Below, in pieces: positions 9,255 to 17,976 of a DNA stretch of 64,000 bases (within the stretch, counting starts at the first letter, position 1; every line of letters starts with the position of its first letter). A model generated the notes under the pieces. The model was not told the origin of the DNA, ran no database searches, and saw nothing but the letters and a program-made list of their open reading frames with translations. The DNA is taken from assembly GCF_900113275.1 (NCBI RefSeq), contig NZ_FOOU01000005.1, positions 62,001 to 126,000 of the forward strand, in the 5' to 3' direction. The position numbers were made by a program, and so were the translations under genes. This DNA comes from Neptunomonas qingdaonensis (GTDB taxonomy: Bacteria > Pseudomonadota > Gammaproteobacteria > Pseudomonadales > Balneatricaceae).

Positions 9255-10769
9255 TTAGTCGGCCCTAAAAAATACCGATTTTATCATACACCGTAAATGT
9301 GGGCTCCTTTACCGCAAGTGAGCCCACACCCATCCATGACCCCATACCACATCTCGTTGTATTAACAGCATCCACACTTCATCCTTACATTCGAACAAAA
9401 AGAAAGCGATCATCCACTTCCTTAAGTTCCACGCGCAGGCGGCCATTAAAAGATTGATAGCATCTCCCTGGTGACCCTTAAGCCAGTTTCGAGAAAGACG
9501 ATAATCATGTTTCAAATGACCGATGATCGGCTCAATCGCAGATCGTTGCTGACATAAGCCCCTTTTACGCTGGCGCTCTTTGACGCTATCACGCTTAAAG
9601 GGCGCACTGGGTAAAATGACTTCACACTCCACTGAGCGCTTTGAGCCCCGATAACCTCGATCTACCACGGCAGTTTCTATCGGACGCTGCCGGCACTGTT
9701 CGGCATGCGCGAGAGCTGTCTTTAATGTTTTTGAATCATGCTCGTGACTGTCATGGCTCGCTACACCGACAATAATATGATGGTTAAGTGTCGCCACAAC
9801 CGAAGCCTTGCTGCCATATTCATAAGGCTTATGATCTTTTCCTTTACCGACACAATAAACACCGGGTTCATGCAGGCTGTAGATTTTATGCTTGTCTTTG
9901 GGTTGTTGTGCTAACACCCGTTCATACAGGTCAAAGTTGTTTGTTTCTTTTTGCAGAAGACTATCCGGCAATTTACGGCGTAACTCGCGCAACAGAATAC
10001 CCGCGATAGTACGTAATCGTTTCAAGGCCTTTTTGGCTTTACTACGGCGTTTGACATGACGGAAGTGGCGACAGACCAATCGTAATGCCTTTACCTCTTT
10101 AATAAAGGTACGGCGCTGTTGAATGCCGTACTTCTTTGCCAGTTTATTCAGGCGGTTGATGATGTTGATGGCCAGTTTAGTATCTGTCGGATAGGTAATG
10201 GCCTTTTCCTGCACGGTAGTATCGACCAGTACAACGGGATCATCGGCGGCATCGCCATGTAGCGCGACGGATAGCTCAAACAACCGCCCCACCCCTTGCT
10301 CCCCTAATCGTTGCCGGAACTTCACCAATTCCGTGCTATGGCAGGGAGGCTGCGTTTGGAAGCTCGTTTCACCGCAGAAAACCTGATAGTAAGGGTTCAT
10401 TCTGCCATTGAGCGACAACCGCTTCATCACTGAGGTTGTAGAGTTGTTTCAGCATGAGCAAACCACTCATCAGGCGGATGGGCTTTACGTTTCGGCCTCT
10501 GGCGCTATAAAGCGGCTTGAACTCATGTTCGAGTAATGACCAGTCAATCGCACGACCGAGTGCCAGTAAAGGGTGATTAGCATTCAGTTGATTGGCAATA
10601 TCGAAGAAGCCGGTTTGAGCTGAATCAACAGGGCTATTGGGGAGCATAAACAGTAAATTTCGACCAGAAATTGAGTATTAATTTTATCAACTCTGGTCGA
10701 AATTCTCTATTAAAAATAGAGATATTATCAAGGTAAACAATTGGTTATGATTTTTTCAGGGCCGACTAA
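9255..10769 (-). mobile_element. IS5-family insertion sequence with inverted repeats
   Basis: About 1.5 kb bounded by inverted repeats: TTAGTCGGCCCTAAAAAAT at the left and the complement of TTTAGTCGGCCCTGAAAAAA at the right. The outermost bases are TTAG at the left and CTAA at the right, which resemble the YTAR targets of IS5 elements but are complementary rather than identical, so the exact target duplication is unclear. It holds a transposase split by a frameshift. It sits directly upstream of zorA, inserted between the Zorya operon and the next cluster. Confidence 0.8.
9309..10647 (-). pseudogene. IS5-family transposase interrupted by a frameshift
   Basis: Two minus-strand pieces overlap: 10647-10369 (92 aa, N-terminal dimerisation part ending near AQWQNEP) and 10430-9309 (the catalytic remainder). 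The frames meet around 10390, where a CCC run followed by TTAC has one base too many. Removing one C would restore a WQNEPYYQVFCGE reading typical of the family. The second part holds VLVDTTVQEKA (first Asp), AVVDRGYRGSK (second Asp region) and a C-terminal RSAIEPIIGHLK (Glu), the DDE triad of IS5-group transposases. Either an inactivating slip or, less likely, programmed frameshifting; no clean slippery heptamer was seen. Confidence 0.82.
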
Positions 10770-10902
10770 ATACTCAAAAGCACACTGATTACAGAAAATA
10801 ATCTGTGGCGTATGCATTTATACTACGGCTTGTTCCTTGTCGCTAAAGTACTCGTTAAAAAAACATCCATTATTGCAAGCGCATGATCTGATTGCTTAGG
10901 TG

Positions 10903-11181
10903 TTAAGTAATCGTTTTTTTGCGTCGAAGACTATGTAAGCTAGTACCAATCAATGCAGCAAATATGGCGGGCTGGCTACCGTTCACTTTTGCAGCAATGT
11001 AGAACATTGTCATTGGCAAACCTTCTCTGATAACGCCTAAAGCGCTTCCAATAGTACTCATACGGCTGTCATCGCCACCTGACAATTTATAAGCAACTGA
11101 ATACATCTTTTCACTCCAGAGCTTGGCCTTACTACACGCTATTTTCGTTTTTGTTTTCTTTATTGCATCAACAGACAGCAT
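10903..11181 (-). CDS. Small protein of unknown function
   Basis: 92 aa, starting with a basic segment (KKTKTKIACSKAK), then a Gly/Ala-rich central part around GSALGVIREGLPMTMFYIAAK and a basic C-terminus. I do not recognise a family. The central part is moderately hydrophobic but not a convincing membrane helix. It is divergent from the plus-strand membrane protein at 11358, and the ~175-bp gap could hold promoters for both. It could equally be a chance ORF. Confidence 0.4.
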   Translation of the reverse strand: MLSVDAIKKTKTKIACSKAKLWSEKMYSVAYKLSGGDDSRMSTIGSALGVIREGLPMTMFYIAAKVNGSQPAIFAALIGTSLHSLRRKKTIT

Positions 11182-11357
11182 ATAAGAAGATCCACGATCT
11201 GAAAAATGAAACGCCCGCTCCCTCTGCTTTTATTGAAATAAAATGCGCTATAGGAATCTTATTACAGCCGTCAATGTGCTAATAGATCAGTATATTTTAC
11301 TGATGTTGCATGTTAAATTTATAGTCTACGATCATATTTATTAAGCGGGAAGGAACC

Positions 11358-12134
11358 TTGCTACAGTCACTCAAACAGTCTTTAGTTCTGTCATTGAAGA
11401 AGCAGACTGAAGAAACCTTCGGTTATATTTTTTCACTTCTAGCATTTTTGATATTCCTGATGGGGAAAGCGATAGGACTTCAAAATCACGCTAAAGGGTT
11501 CTATTACCTTGCTGTGATAACTTTGATATATGGCTTCTTAGTTTTCGTAAATACACTGGCTAAGCCTTTTATCGATTCAGGGGCAGGCAAGTTAGTGATA
11601 TCCGGGATTTTGGTGATTGGAAGTGGTGTTAGTCTTGCCTTGGCCAGACTAACGATTAATGGGGAATTACATGTCCCCTCTTCTGCATTTCCAATAACTC
11701 AGTCCATTTTAGCCGTGCTTTACGCCCCACTCACTCTCTCTATTTGTCTGGCGTTTTCTGGTGTGATTTTTATCGTTATAGGCGCCATGTTGAGCATTAT
11801 TCCCTATAGGGTTAGTTCAATCAAAAGCTTCCTTACAAGCTGGCATCAAGGTGATGAAATCTCAGTTATTGGGATTATAATTAACCTTGTGCGTTTATCC
11901 GGTCTGGTTGCTGTTATCTCCGTTGCCATGCATTTTTCACAAAATAATGATTCATACACTGAAGCGTTAGCATCATTTACACGTTGGTTTGCTTATTCGT
12001 TTGAGTCTGATGAGCACAGCTACTGCACGATAAATCCAGGGGAACGTGTTGCCTACCTCGACAACGACAGAATCGTTGTCGCTACAAAAAAATCAAATGA
12101 GCCGTATGTCTACGAGATTAGACCCTGTTTATAA
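11358..12134 (+). CDS. Multi-pass membrane protein of unknown function
   Basis: 258 aa with a TTG start supported by a GGGAAGGA ribosome binding site just upstream. About six hydrophobic helices lie between residues ~22 and ~200 (for example YIFSLLAFLIFLMGKAIG, YLAVITLIYGFLVFV and FSGVIFIVIGAMLSIIP). A ~50-residue polar C-terminal domain with two cysteines follows (YCTINPGER, then a terminal IRPCL). No recognised transporter or enzyme motif. It starts the plus-strand run 11.4-15.5 kb of uncharacterised genes between two IS elements. Membrane location is clear; function is unknown. Confidence 0.65.
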   Translation: MLQSLKQSLVLSLKKQTEETFGYIFSLLAFLIFLMGKAIGLQNHAKGFYYLAVITLIYGFLVFVNTLAKPFIDSGAGKLVISGILVIGSGVSLALARLTINGELHVPSSAFPITQSILAVLYAPLTLSICLAFSGVIFIVIGAMLSIIPYRVSSIKSFLTSWHQGDEISVIGIIINLVRLSGLVAVISVAMHFSQNNDSYTEALASFTRWFAYSFESDEHSYCTINPGERVAYLDNDRIVVATKKSNEPYVYEIRPCL

Positions 12135-12277
12135 AAGAGATAGCATTATCAGTCTAATATTTAAGTGATTGATATAAATGTAAAAAAATGCGTCTCAAAA
12201 ACAGAAGGTTACCCGCAGTCAACATTTCTGTAAATTTTCACCAGCAATAACGCTAACGTAAACAAAAGGTGAGAACT

Positions 12278-12409
12278 ATGTCGACTAAGGTAAATAATAA
12301 TCATAAGGCGAATATCAAAAACACTAACCAAGGCACTTCTGGTAATAACGTTGCAAACGGCAAAGCAAATGGTAACCGGGGTAAGCAGTTGAACCCTAAT
12401 CGCAAATAA
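12278..12409 (+). CDS. 43-aa Asn/Gly/Lys-rich small protein
   Basis: Short ORF from ATG 12278 to TAA 12407-12409, preceded by an AAAGGTGAG ribosome binding site. The protein begins MSTKVNNNHKAN and ends GNRGKQLNPNRK. It has no hydrophobic core and is probably unstructured. Its style resembles short Asn-rich hypothetical proteins ending in a QLNPN motif that I recall from marine gammaproteobacteria, but no function is known to me. It lies immediately upstream of the 533-aa gene with a perfect hairpin in between, suggesting a shared transcript. Confidence 0.6.
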   Translation: MSTKVNNNHKANIKNTNQGTSGNNVANGKANGNRGKQLNPNRK

Positions 12410-12423
12410 TTAAAGGAATATCA

Positions 12424-12442
12424 GGCTCTCCTCTGGAGAGCC
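12424..12442 (+). terminator. Perfect 8-bp hairpin between the 43-aa and 533-aa genes
   Basis: GGCTCTCC and GGAGAGCC flank a three-base loop. No T-run follows, so it is more likely a processing/attenuation hairpin than an intrinsic terminator. Its right arm contains a GGAG that lies ~20 nt before the start of the 533-aa gene. Confidence 0.4.
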
Positions 12443-12461
12443 GATTGATAATGGATTATAT

Positions 12462-14063
12462 ATGAAATCGGATATAGGCTTTCCTCCGTTAGGAAAACTA
12501 GCAAAATTCTTGTTTGAAAGTACTGGGTTATTAGCAGAGAAAGCAGCTAAAGAGGATGGCAGATTCTCTGATGCAGAGCGGAAAAGATTACAGAAAGTAC
12601 TTGATAGACTTGTAGCCGAAGAAGGCAATTTTTCTGAAAATTTTAATAATGTTTTGACTATTTTTAGTGAGCAAATTCAGCAGATCATTCCTTCAACAAA
12701 AATAGCTGACGCCATTTTATATTCTGTGGAAGATGTCTATGACCAGTATAGGCACTTACTGAAAGAGGAAGGCACATATTTCAATCAGAAAGAATCAGTA
12801 AAGTGGGCGTTAGACACTAGGTTTATTAATCGGTTGATTCTTTCCCCTCAAAAAAACTATCTAAGGCTTAATATCCAGGATGAGGACTGGCTCACACCTG
12901 ATGATGCTTTTTGGTTTCTGCCTACGTTTACAGAGGACGGTGTAACTTGGCCTTTGCAAAAAGCGCTGGAATGGACCTACCTGTTAGCGGATACGTCACT
13001 GACGCATTTTCATTACCCTGATAAGACAATAACGGAAGAAGTCTACCCGTTAAATCTTAACGAAACGAATGCACGTAATTGGCGAAAAGGAAGGCACCTT
13101 CCCAGTTGGCATGGTCTCAATGCTAACCTAACACAGTCATTCGACGCGATGGAACAATGTACATCAGCACACCACCGAACTCTCTCAGCGCATCAGAAAT
13201 CGTCTGTAATGACCGTTGCATGTATAGCCAGATTTAGTACCTATGTGTGCCAAGAAATTGAGCGTGAGTATGGTCAAACGTTTCTGAAACAGCTGCTTCA
13301 ACGCTATATGAGCTATACAGGGTACTTAGCACAGGATCACGCTGAAGTATTAGCGTATGTGGATTCAGCAATGAAGAAAGACTGCCAAAACCGGTTGGAT
13401 AGAAAACATTTACGTGGTGCGTTGTTATCTGAAGTGGTTCCCGCCTACTGGAAGCATAAAGCGGATGTTGGAATAGCTTTTGGAAACGCCTTAGAGGCCC
13501 GCCGACATCAGGAAAGCAGGCACGGTCAGCCATACACACCTGAGGAACAGAAAGAAATCATACATAATTTTGGTCGTTTTTATGGACTCTCTCTGATTGA
13601 CAGTTACTCCATTCAGGCCCAATACCCACCTCTTGAGCTTTTTTTTGATGAACTCATCGAAGCTGAGAAGTTAAGGAAAACGCGAGACTTAGAAGAATCA
13701 GCCATTAATGCATTCGAGCAGCGCCTCCAACAGAAATCACTTAATTACGCTCTAGGTTGGTATGTTTCTTGGCTATACTCAGTTATGTATTACCGTCAGG
13801 AATCATTTGAAAAAGCACACCGGCATTGTAAAAAGGCATACCAGCAGGTCAAGTATTCTGGGGGCAACAGACATTATCCACTTGTAAACCTGTATATTGA
13901 GCTGTGTGCAAAAACGAAACAAAAGAAAGCCTTCAGAAAAGCTATTGCATGGGCGCATTACATAGGTATGAGAGTGCGCTGGGTTGGTAATGAAAACCCT
14001 ACTGAAGAAGAACTGGACGTTGCATATACCTTTTTTCAAAACGGAATTTATCCGCAGACATGA
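12462..14063 (+). CDS. Large protein of unknown function in an accessory cluster
   Basis: 533 aa, soluble and largely helical. I recognise no catalytic motif. The N-terminal ~80 residues look like a helical bundle (KEDGRFSDAERKRLQKVLDR). The middle is aromatic-rich (DAFWFLPTFTEDG, NARNWRKGRHLPSWHG), and the C-terminal ~130 residues have TPR-like helical pairs (ALGWYVSWLYSVMYYRQ, KAHRHCKKAYQQVK). The start ATG lacks a strong ribosome binding site. It lies 53 nt after the 43-aa ORF and 27 nt before the exonuclease-like gene, so an operon is likely. The association with an exonuclease-like and a zinc-finger-like gene in a defence island suggests, but does not show, a defence or mobile-element role. 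Confidence 0.7.
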   Translation: MKSDIGFPPLGKLAKFLFESTGLLAEKAAKEDGRFSDAERKRLQKVLDRLVAEEGNFSENFNNVLTIFSEQIQQIIPSTKIADAILYSVEDVYDQYRHLLKEEGTYFNQKESVKWALDTRFINRLILSPQKNYLRLNIQDEDWLTPDDAFWFLPTFTEDGVTWPLQKALEWTYLLADTSLTHFHYPDKTITEEVYPLNLNETNARNWRKGRHLPSWHGLNANLTQSFDAMEQCTSAHHRTLSAHQKSSVMTVACIARFSTYVCQEIEREYGQTFLKQLLQRYMSYTGYLAQDHAEVLAYVDSAMKKDCQNRLDRKHLRGALLSEVVPAYWKHKADVGIAFGNALEARRHQESRHGQPYTPEEQKEIIHNFGRFYGLSLIDSYSIQAQYPPLELFFDELIEAEKLRKTRDLEESAINAFEQRLQQKSLNYALGWYVSWLYSVMYYRQESFEKAHRHCKKAYQQVKYSGGNRHYPLVNLYIELCAKTKQKKAFRKAIAWAHYIGMRVRWVGNENPTEEELDVAYTFFQNGIYPQT

Positions 14064-14090
14064 TGCGTCTGTTAAAGACAAGGAACATAC

Positions 14091-14828
14091 ATGAGTCATT
14101 ACAAAATAAAACTAGGCAAATGCAGAACAATTTTTTTTGATCTGGAGTTTTACGTACCCGAAACCAGCCGCCTTGAGAAAGGGTTTAGCTATAACCCCTG
14201 GGATAAAGCATGTAAGTTGATTGGAGGCTCCTTTCTTATTGCCAATCCTGATAAAGACATTCAACTTAGAGATGAGCTGGTTCGTAAACGCATTAAGTCT
14301 GTTTGGTGCTGGGAGTGCGATTCAGAAAAGGCTCTGGTGCAACAAATCTATGACCTGCTTGAACAAGCTCTGGTAATTGTTCACCGAGCACATGACGGAA
14401 AATTATCCCCTGTTCTATGCGGGATAGGTATTACCACTTCAGATGTTCTGATCCTTTGTGACTTGTTTCGTCGTTATCAAATTTTAGATAATGCTGGTGT
14501 CTTTGCGTTCATGAATAAGTTTCGTGTGATTGACCTGTCCCAATTGGCGATTGGCATGTTTAATTCTAATGTGGATTTTTTATACCCTAAGGTCAAAAAC
14601 GATATTCTTATAAAATATCAGCACGGAACTAAGTTTTCGTCGGGCACCAGTGTGTGGGGTTTGTATGAAGAAAAAAACCATGCACTCATTCAAGAACGTG
14701 TAACGGATGAAATTATGTCTACACATCATTGCTACAAAGCTATTATCGAAGATATCAGACGTTATAGGTCATTAGATGTTGCGGAAAAGAAACGTCAAAA
14801 ACTGAAGTTGAAACAAGAAGCATTGTAA
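14091..14828 (+). CDS. Predicted DEDD-type 3'-5' exonuclease-like protein
   Basis: 245 aa. The start resembles exonuclease motif I of DnaQ/PolB-type RNase H folds: TIFFDLEFY with Asp17 and Glu19. Candidates for the other acidic residues are Asp118 (ITTSDVLIL) and Asp221 in HHCYKAIIEDI, where nearby His/Tyr residues resemble motif III although the spacing is not canonical. No membrane segment; basic C-terminus. Second gene after the 533-aa protein, 27 nt downstream. If active it would degrade single-stranded DNA or RNA in the cytosol. The call rests on motif I and general layout. Confidence 0.5.
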   Translation: MSHYKIKLGKCRTIFFDLEFYVPETSRLEKGFSYNPWDKACKLIGGSFLIANPDKDIQLRDELVRKRIKSVWCWECDSEKALVQQIYDLLEQALVIVHRAHDGKLSPVLCGIGITTSDVLILCDLFRRYQILDNAGVFAFMNKFRVIDLSQLAIGMFNSNVDFLYPKVKNDILIKYQHGTKFSSGTSVWGLYEEKNHALIQERVTDEIMSTHHCYKAIIEDIRRYRSLDVAEKKRQKLKLKQEAL

Positions 14829-14889
14829 ATGCCTGCTTGATCTTGAGCCTCGGAGCCGGCGGAAAAAGGGTAAATTTGGAGATTAAAAA

Positions 14890-15471
14890 ATGGACTTCTG
14901 TAGTATCTGTCGCGGGTCTATAACGTTCTTTAAGCGGAACGGCAAGGTACATACGCCCCATAAGCATGGTCCTTGTATACATAGGCTCTACAGAAACAAT
15001 GAATCCTATACTCGCCCCTTTCAATGTAAGTGCGGTGCTGAAGTATTTTACTATCGTTCAGATAACGGCGGAGAAGCCGTTTTTGATGCACTGGGACCGC
15101 CATGGCCAAAACATCAATGTTACCTGCGTACCGATTATCCTAGCCTAGAGCTACGCGGATTTATGCCTGTAAGAATTGACTCACTCCTTGAAGATAGCTT
15201 AAAGGTGCGTGTGAGCTTGTTTGAGCCATATCGGAAACTGTGCCTTGAGGTTACTACTGAAGTGGCTTATCAGTTGCTTCACTGTTATCGTGATGCACCA
15301 CTTTTATTAGAATCGGAGAAACAGGAACCTAAATTGCCACTTGTTTTTCATACGATATTAGAAAAGCCGATACGTCCCTATTCTGAATTAAAAAATCAGG
15401 TGGAATATACTTTCGAAGCTAAATTACTTTCGGGTCCTTCAAAAATAAGGTCGCATAGAAAAACACAGTAA
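14890..15471 (+). CDS. Cys/His-rich zinc-binding-type protein
   Basis: 193 aa. CSIC near the N-terminus (Cys4, Cys7), a His/Cys pair in HKHGPCIH, then CKCGAEVFYYRSDNGGEA and DALGPPWPKHQC together form one or two zinc-ribbon-like units in the first ~80 residues. The GPPWPKH stretch is a recurring signature in uncharacterised bacterial zinc-finger proteins. The C-terminal ~110 residues are of unknown fold with a basic end. It starts 61 nt after the exonuclease-like gene on the same strand, so it is probably the last gene of this cluster. Confidence 0.6.
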   Translation: MDFCSICRGSITFFKRNGKVHTPHKHGPCIHRLYRNNESYTRPFQCKCGAEVFYYRSDNGGEAVFDALGPPWPKHQCYLRTDYPSLELRGFMPVRIDSLLEDSLKVRVSLFEPYRKLCLEVTTEVAYQLLHCYRDAPLLLESEKQEPKLPLVFHTILEKPIRPYSELKNQVEYTFEAKLLSGPSKIRSHRKTQ

Positions 15472-15541
15472 GGCGTCACTTTCTATTAAAAAATAATCAT
15501 CACCGACGAGACCGGTAAACCAAGCAGCACGATGATAAGTT

Positions 15542-15748
15542 AAGTCCCAATAGGTCTGGACCTTGCCCGTCATTCATTGCATTGATTACAGAGGCCAGTT
15601 GTTTCAGCTTAATTTGAAGTTCAGATTTTCCCCAGCCTTTAAGCTCACTGTTAAGCTTTTTTTGCAGTCAGTCTGGACGGTTAGGTGAATTGTTTTCTTC
15701 GAATAAATTTTCGACATTCCACCACGCGAAGTAGTCTTCAGTTTTCAT
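15542..15748 (-). pseudogene. Remnant of an endonuclease/exonuclease/phosphatase-family gene
   Basis: On the minus strand an ATG at 15748 opens with MKTEDYFAWWNVENLF, the standard start of EEP-superfamily nucleases (the Asn and Glu of WNVENLF are conserved). After 26 residues the frame reads RPD then TGA where the family has Trp. The same frame continues past the stop with LQKKLNSELKGW and VINAMNDGQGPDLLGL, then homology ends where the family normally reads CEVEN. So there is one nonsense codon plus loss of the catalytic C-terminal two-thirds. Confidence 0.75.
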
Positions 15749-15779
15749 AAGGTACTCCATACACACTAATCTTATAAAA

Positions 15780-16040
15780 ATATAAAACCTATCTTCTGTG
15801 TACCCTCATATGAAACAAATATATACATTTAGTGCCACGTATTAGGTGTATGTTTTGGATGGTGGGCTCAGCCGACAGTAACCCTCGTCATTAATTGATG
15901 GTGTTAAAAAACCGATCTAGATCACTCGATCAGACGCTGAATTCGGATGGCTGATTGGCCACAGTGGCTCAAATAAAGTAAGAAACCTGATCAGATTGGG
16001 TATTCACGTACTGGTCGCAGTCGCGTGTGTTGCCAGCACT
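15780..16040. other. Non-coding stretch before the second IS
   Basis: No convincing ORF, RNA gene or repeat seen. It separates the EEP remnant from the left end of the IS5-type element. Confidence 0.4.
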
Positions 16041-16891
16041 AGGGACGGTGCGAATAAGTCCCCAGTCATGAGATAATCAATCTTCCTTCACCACTAACAG
16101 ACAGAGATTTAAGCATGGAGCAGCAACTGAGCTTCGCCGACAGCGAATATCGCCATAAGCGCCATCGCACTCGCACTCGCACTCGCAAAGAAAAATTCCT
16201 CGCACGTATGGATAAGCCGATCCCTGATCACACCACCATTATGAATTTTCACCACTTGCTGGAAAAACATAACCTCGGCCGCCAGATATTCGACGATGTT
16301 AACCAGTGGCTAGCTGATGCAGGTGTGCTCTTAAAAGAAGGCACACTGATGGATGCAACCATCATAGAAGCCCCTAGTTCAACCAAAAATAAAACAGGTG
16401 AACGTGACCCTGAGATGCACCAAACCAAGAAAGGAAATCAATGGCACTTCGGGTTGAAGGCTCACATTGGTGTTGATGCCCGAACAGGCCTAACGCATAG
16501 CCTGACCACGACAGCGGCCAATGAGCATGATCTGAATCAGGCAGACAAATTACTGCATGGTGAAGAAACGTTTGTTTTTGCCGATGCGGGTTACCGAGGC
16601 ATAGAAAAGCGTGAGAACCTTCAAGACAAAAAGATTGACTGGTATATAGCAGAACGTCCAGGCAAAGTCAGAGTGCTTAAGGAACGTCCACGCATCAACA
16701 CAGTACTGATTAATACCGAGTACCTGAAAGCCAGTATTCGAGCGAAGGTTGAGCATCCCTTCCGCATCATTAAATGTCAGTTCGGCTTTATCAAGGCGCG
16801 TTACCGTGGCCTGATGAAAAATGACAACAAGCTATCCGTCATGTTCGCACTCGCGAATATTGTTCGAGTGGGGCAGTTATTAAAATCGTAG
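16041..16891 (+). mobile_element. IS5-family element, internally deleted and lacking a clear right end
   Basis: A left terminal repeat candidate AGGGACGGTGCGAATAAGTC begins at 16041, like the GTGCGAATAAGTC ends of IS5-type elements. I could not find the matching inverted copy after the transposase, so the right end is lost or lies outside the visible similarity. The transposase gene inside has an in-frame deletion. Confidence 0.65.
16115..16891 (+). pseudogene. IS5-family transposase with internal in-frame deletion
   Basis: 258 aa; IS5-group transposases of this type (start [12 protein letters not shown]) are ~320-330 aa. The sequence jumps from [10 protein letters not shown] straight to [14 protein letters not shown]. 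This omits the ~65-residue segment that normally carries the WARLEAVI and [20 protein letters not shown] parts. The catalytic part is intact: [19 protein letters not shown] (Asp), [13 protein letters not shown] (Asp) and [14 protein letters not shown] (Glu). A tandem CGCACT triplication lies near the start codon. Likely inactive because a conserved DNA-binding segment is missing. Confidence 0.75.
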
Positions 16892-17122
16892 CGGGAGTAA
16901 TCCGCCTACTTGATAGGCTAGACGCAAAGGATGGATGAAAAACAGTCAGTGTTTGGCTTAAATTGTCGATTAAAGCAGTTTTTAGCTGCAAGGCTCTAAA
17001 ATATTAACTTGATCGTACCTTCCTTAGTAGACCACTACATGGTATCTAGATGACTGGAGAGAATCGTATAATCTAGGCTGTGAAAAACGCATCGTTCGTT
17101 CAATTTTGAGAACGAAAATCGC

Positions 17123-17335
17123 TCATGCTGTGATTCCGTGTTTCATTCTATTAACTAGGTCGCGTACTTTCAAATAGCCAAACTCCTTTTTGCAGTATTC
17201 CCCCGGTTTATGACCGCCAAGCGTTATATTTGGTGTATTAAACCATAAAAGTGCGGCTTCTTTGTCGCCAAAATACTGAACTGCTTCATTGAAAAGCTCT
17301 CTTTCTATTTCATTGTCCATCGTTGTAACCCGCAA
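17123..17335 (-). CDS. MbcA/ParS/Xre-type antitoxin C-terminal domain (DUF2384), orphan
   Basis: 70 aa with ELFNEAVQYFGDKEAALLWFNTPN, LGGHKPGEY, KVRDLVNRMKHGI: the toxin-binding DUF2384 domain of Xre/MbcA/ParS antitoxins that partner RES-domain toxins. Family members are usually ~120-150 aa with an N-terminal HTH; here only the C-terminal domain is present. Start is TTG at 17335 or, more conventionally, ATG at 17320. No RES toxin gene follows. Either a truncated toxin-antitoxin remnant or a minimal solitary antitoxin. Confidence 0.65.
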   Translation of the reverse strand: MRVTTMDNEIERELFNEAVQYFGDKEAALLWFNTPNITLGGHKPGEYCKKEFGYLKVRDLVNRMKHGITA

Positions 17336-17976
17336 TATACTATTTGGTTTAAAGTGAACAAATATCTACCGGTTTCCTTTATACCCATTGGGCTCCTATT
17401 ATTGCGCATCTTTGAGATTATAACTCCAATCATAACCGACCATGTAACTATATAAAGCTATTTATTTTCAATAACTTACTTCGTTTTTAAAATTAAGTTC
17501 TAGAGGGAAATCAGGCATGAGTTTGTAAGAGGATACGCTACATCAGCTAATTTTTTTAGTATCAAGTGCTTTATTTGTTTTCAAAGAATCTTTAAAAGGC
17601 CTCGCTATCGCGAGAAAGAAGCCAGTTGTGAATAAAAGAAGAGTGAGGGAAGTTTAGAGAGAAGCAAAACAACTGTTATAGTCAGTTATATAATTAATAT
17701 TATCATATTTTAACATAAAAATCAATGACTTGACTTATTTATATTAGTGATTATATATATAATCTATTTCATATAAAAAGTCCAATAAAAGTCAAATCAG
17801 TGCCCGCAATCCTTAGTAATTCCATAAATTCGAGCAAACACTTCTTTTAAGTTGATAATTAAACAAAACCATTGAAGGTTATACTTTAACCACCCTCAAT
17901 GATTTTATTGTTGATAAGACTGGATCAAATATTCGTTGTGCTTTCCTCGAACCTAGTAAATCTCTATACAGTGGAA
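17336..17976. other. AT-rich non-coding stretch, possible transposon-end region
   Basis: About 640 bp very rich in A and T, especially ~17680-17800, without a supported ORF. It contains a small CTCGC/GCGAG hairpin near 17600 and the terminator-like hairpin at 17870-17901. It is a reasonable place for one end of the Tn7-like element, but I could not identify terminal repeats. Confidence 0.4.
17870..17901 (-). terminator. Terminator-like hairpin downstream of the sigma-like gene
   Basis: Outer arms CATTGA/TCAATG and inner arms GGTTA/TAACC pair with a small bulge. On the minus strand the stem is followed by GTTTTGTTT. It lies ~75 nt after the stop of the sigma-like gene, and the AT-rich other side could allow bidirectional use. 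Confidence 0.45.

Noticed and set aside
9255-9258. TTAG/CTAA as IS5 target-site duplication
   Set aside because: The two flanks are reverse complements, not direct repeats, so they may simply be part of the inverted repeats.
17580-17620. Short CTCGC/GCGAG hairpin as a terminator
   Set aside because: Stem is only 5 bp, no T-run follows and no gene ends close by.
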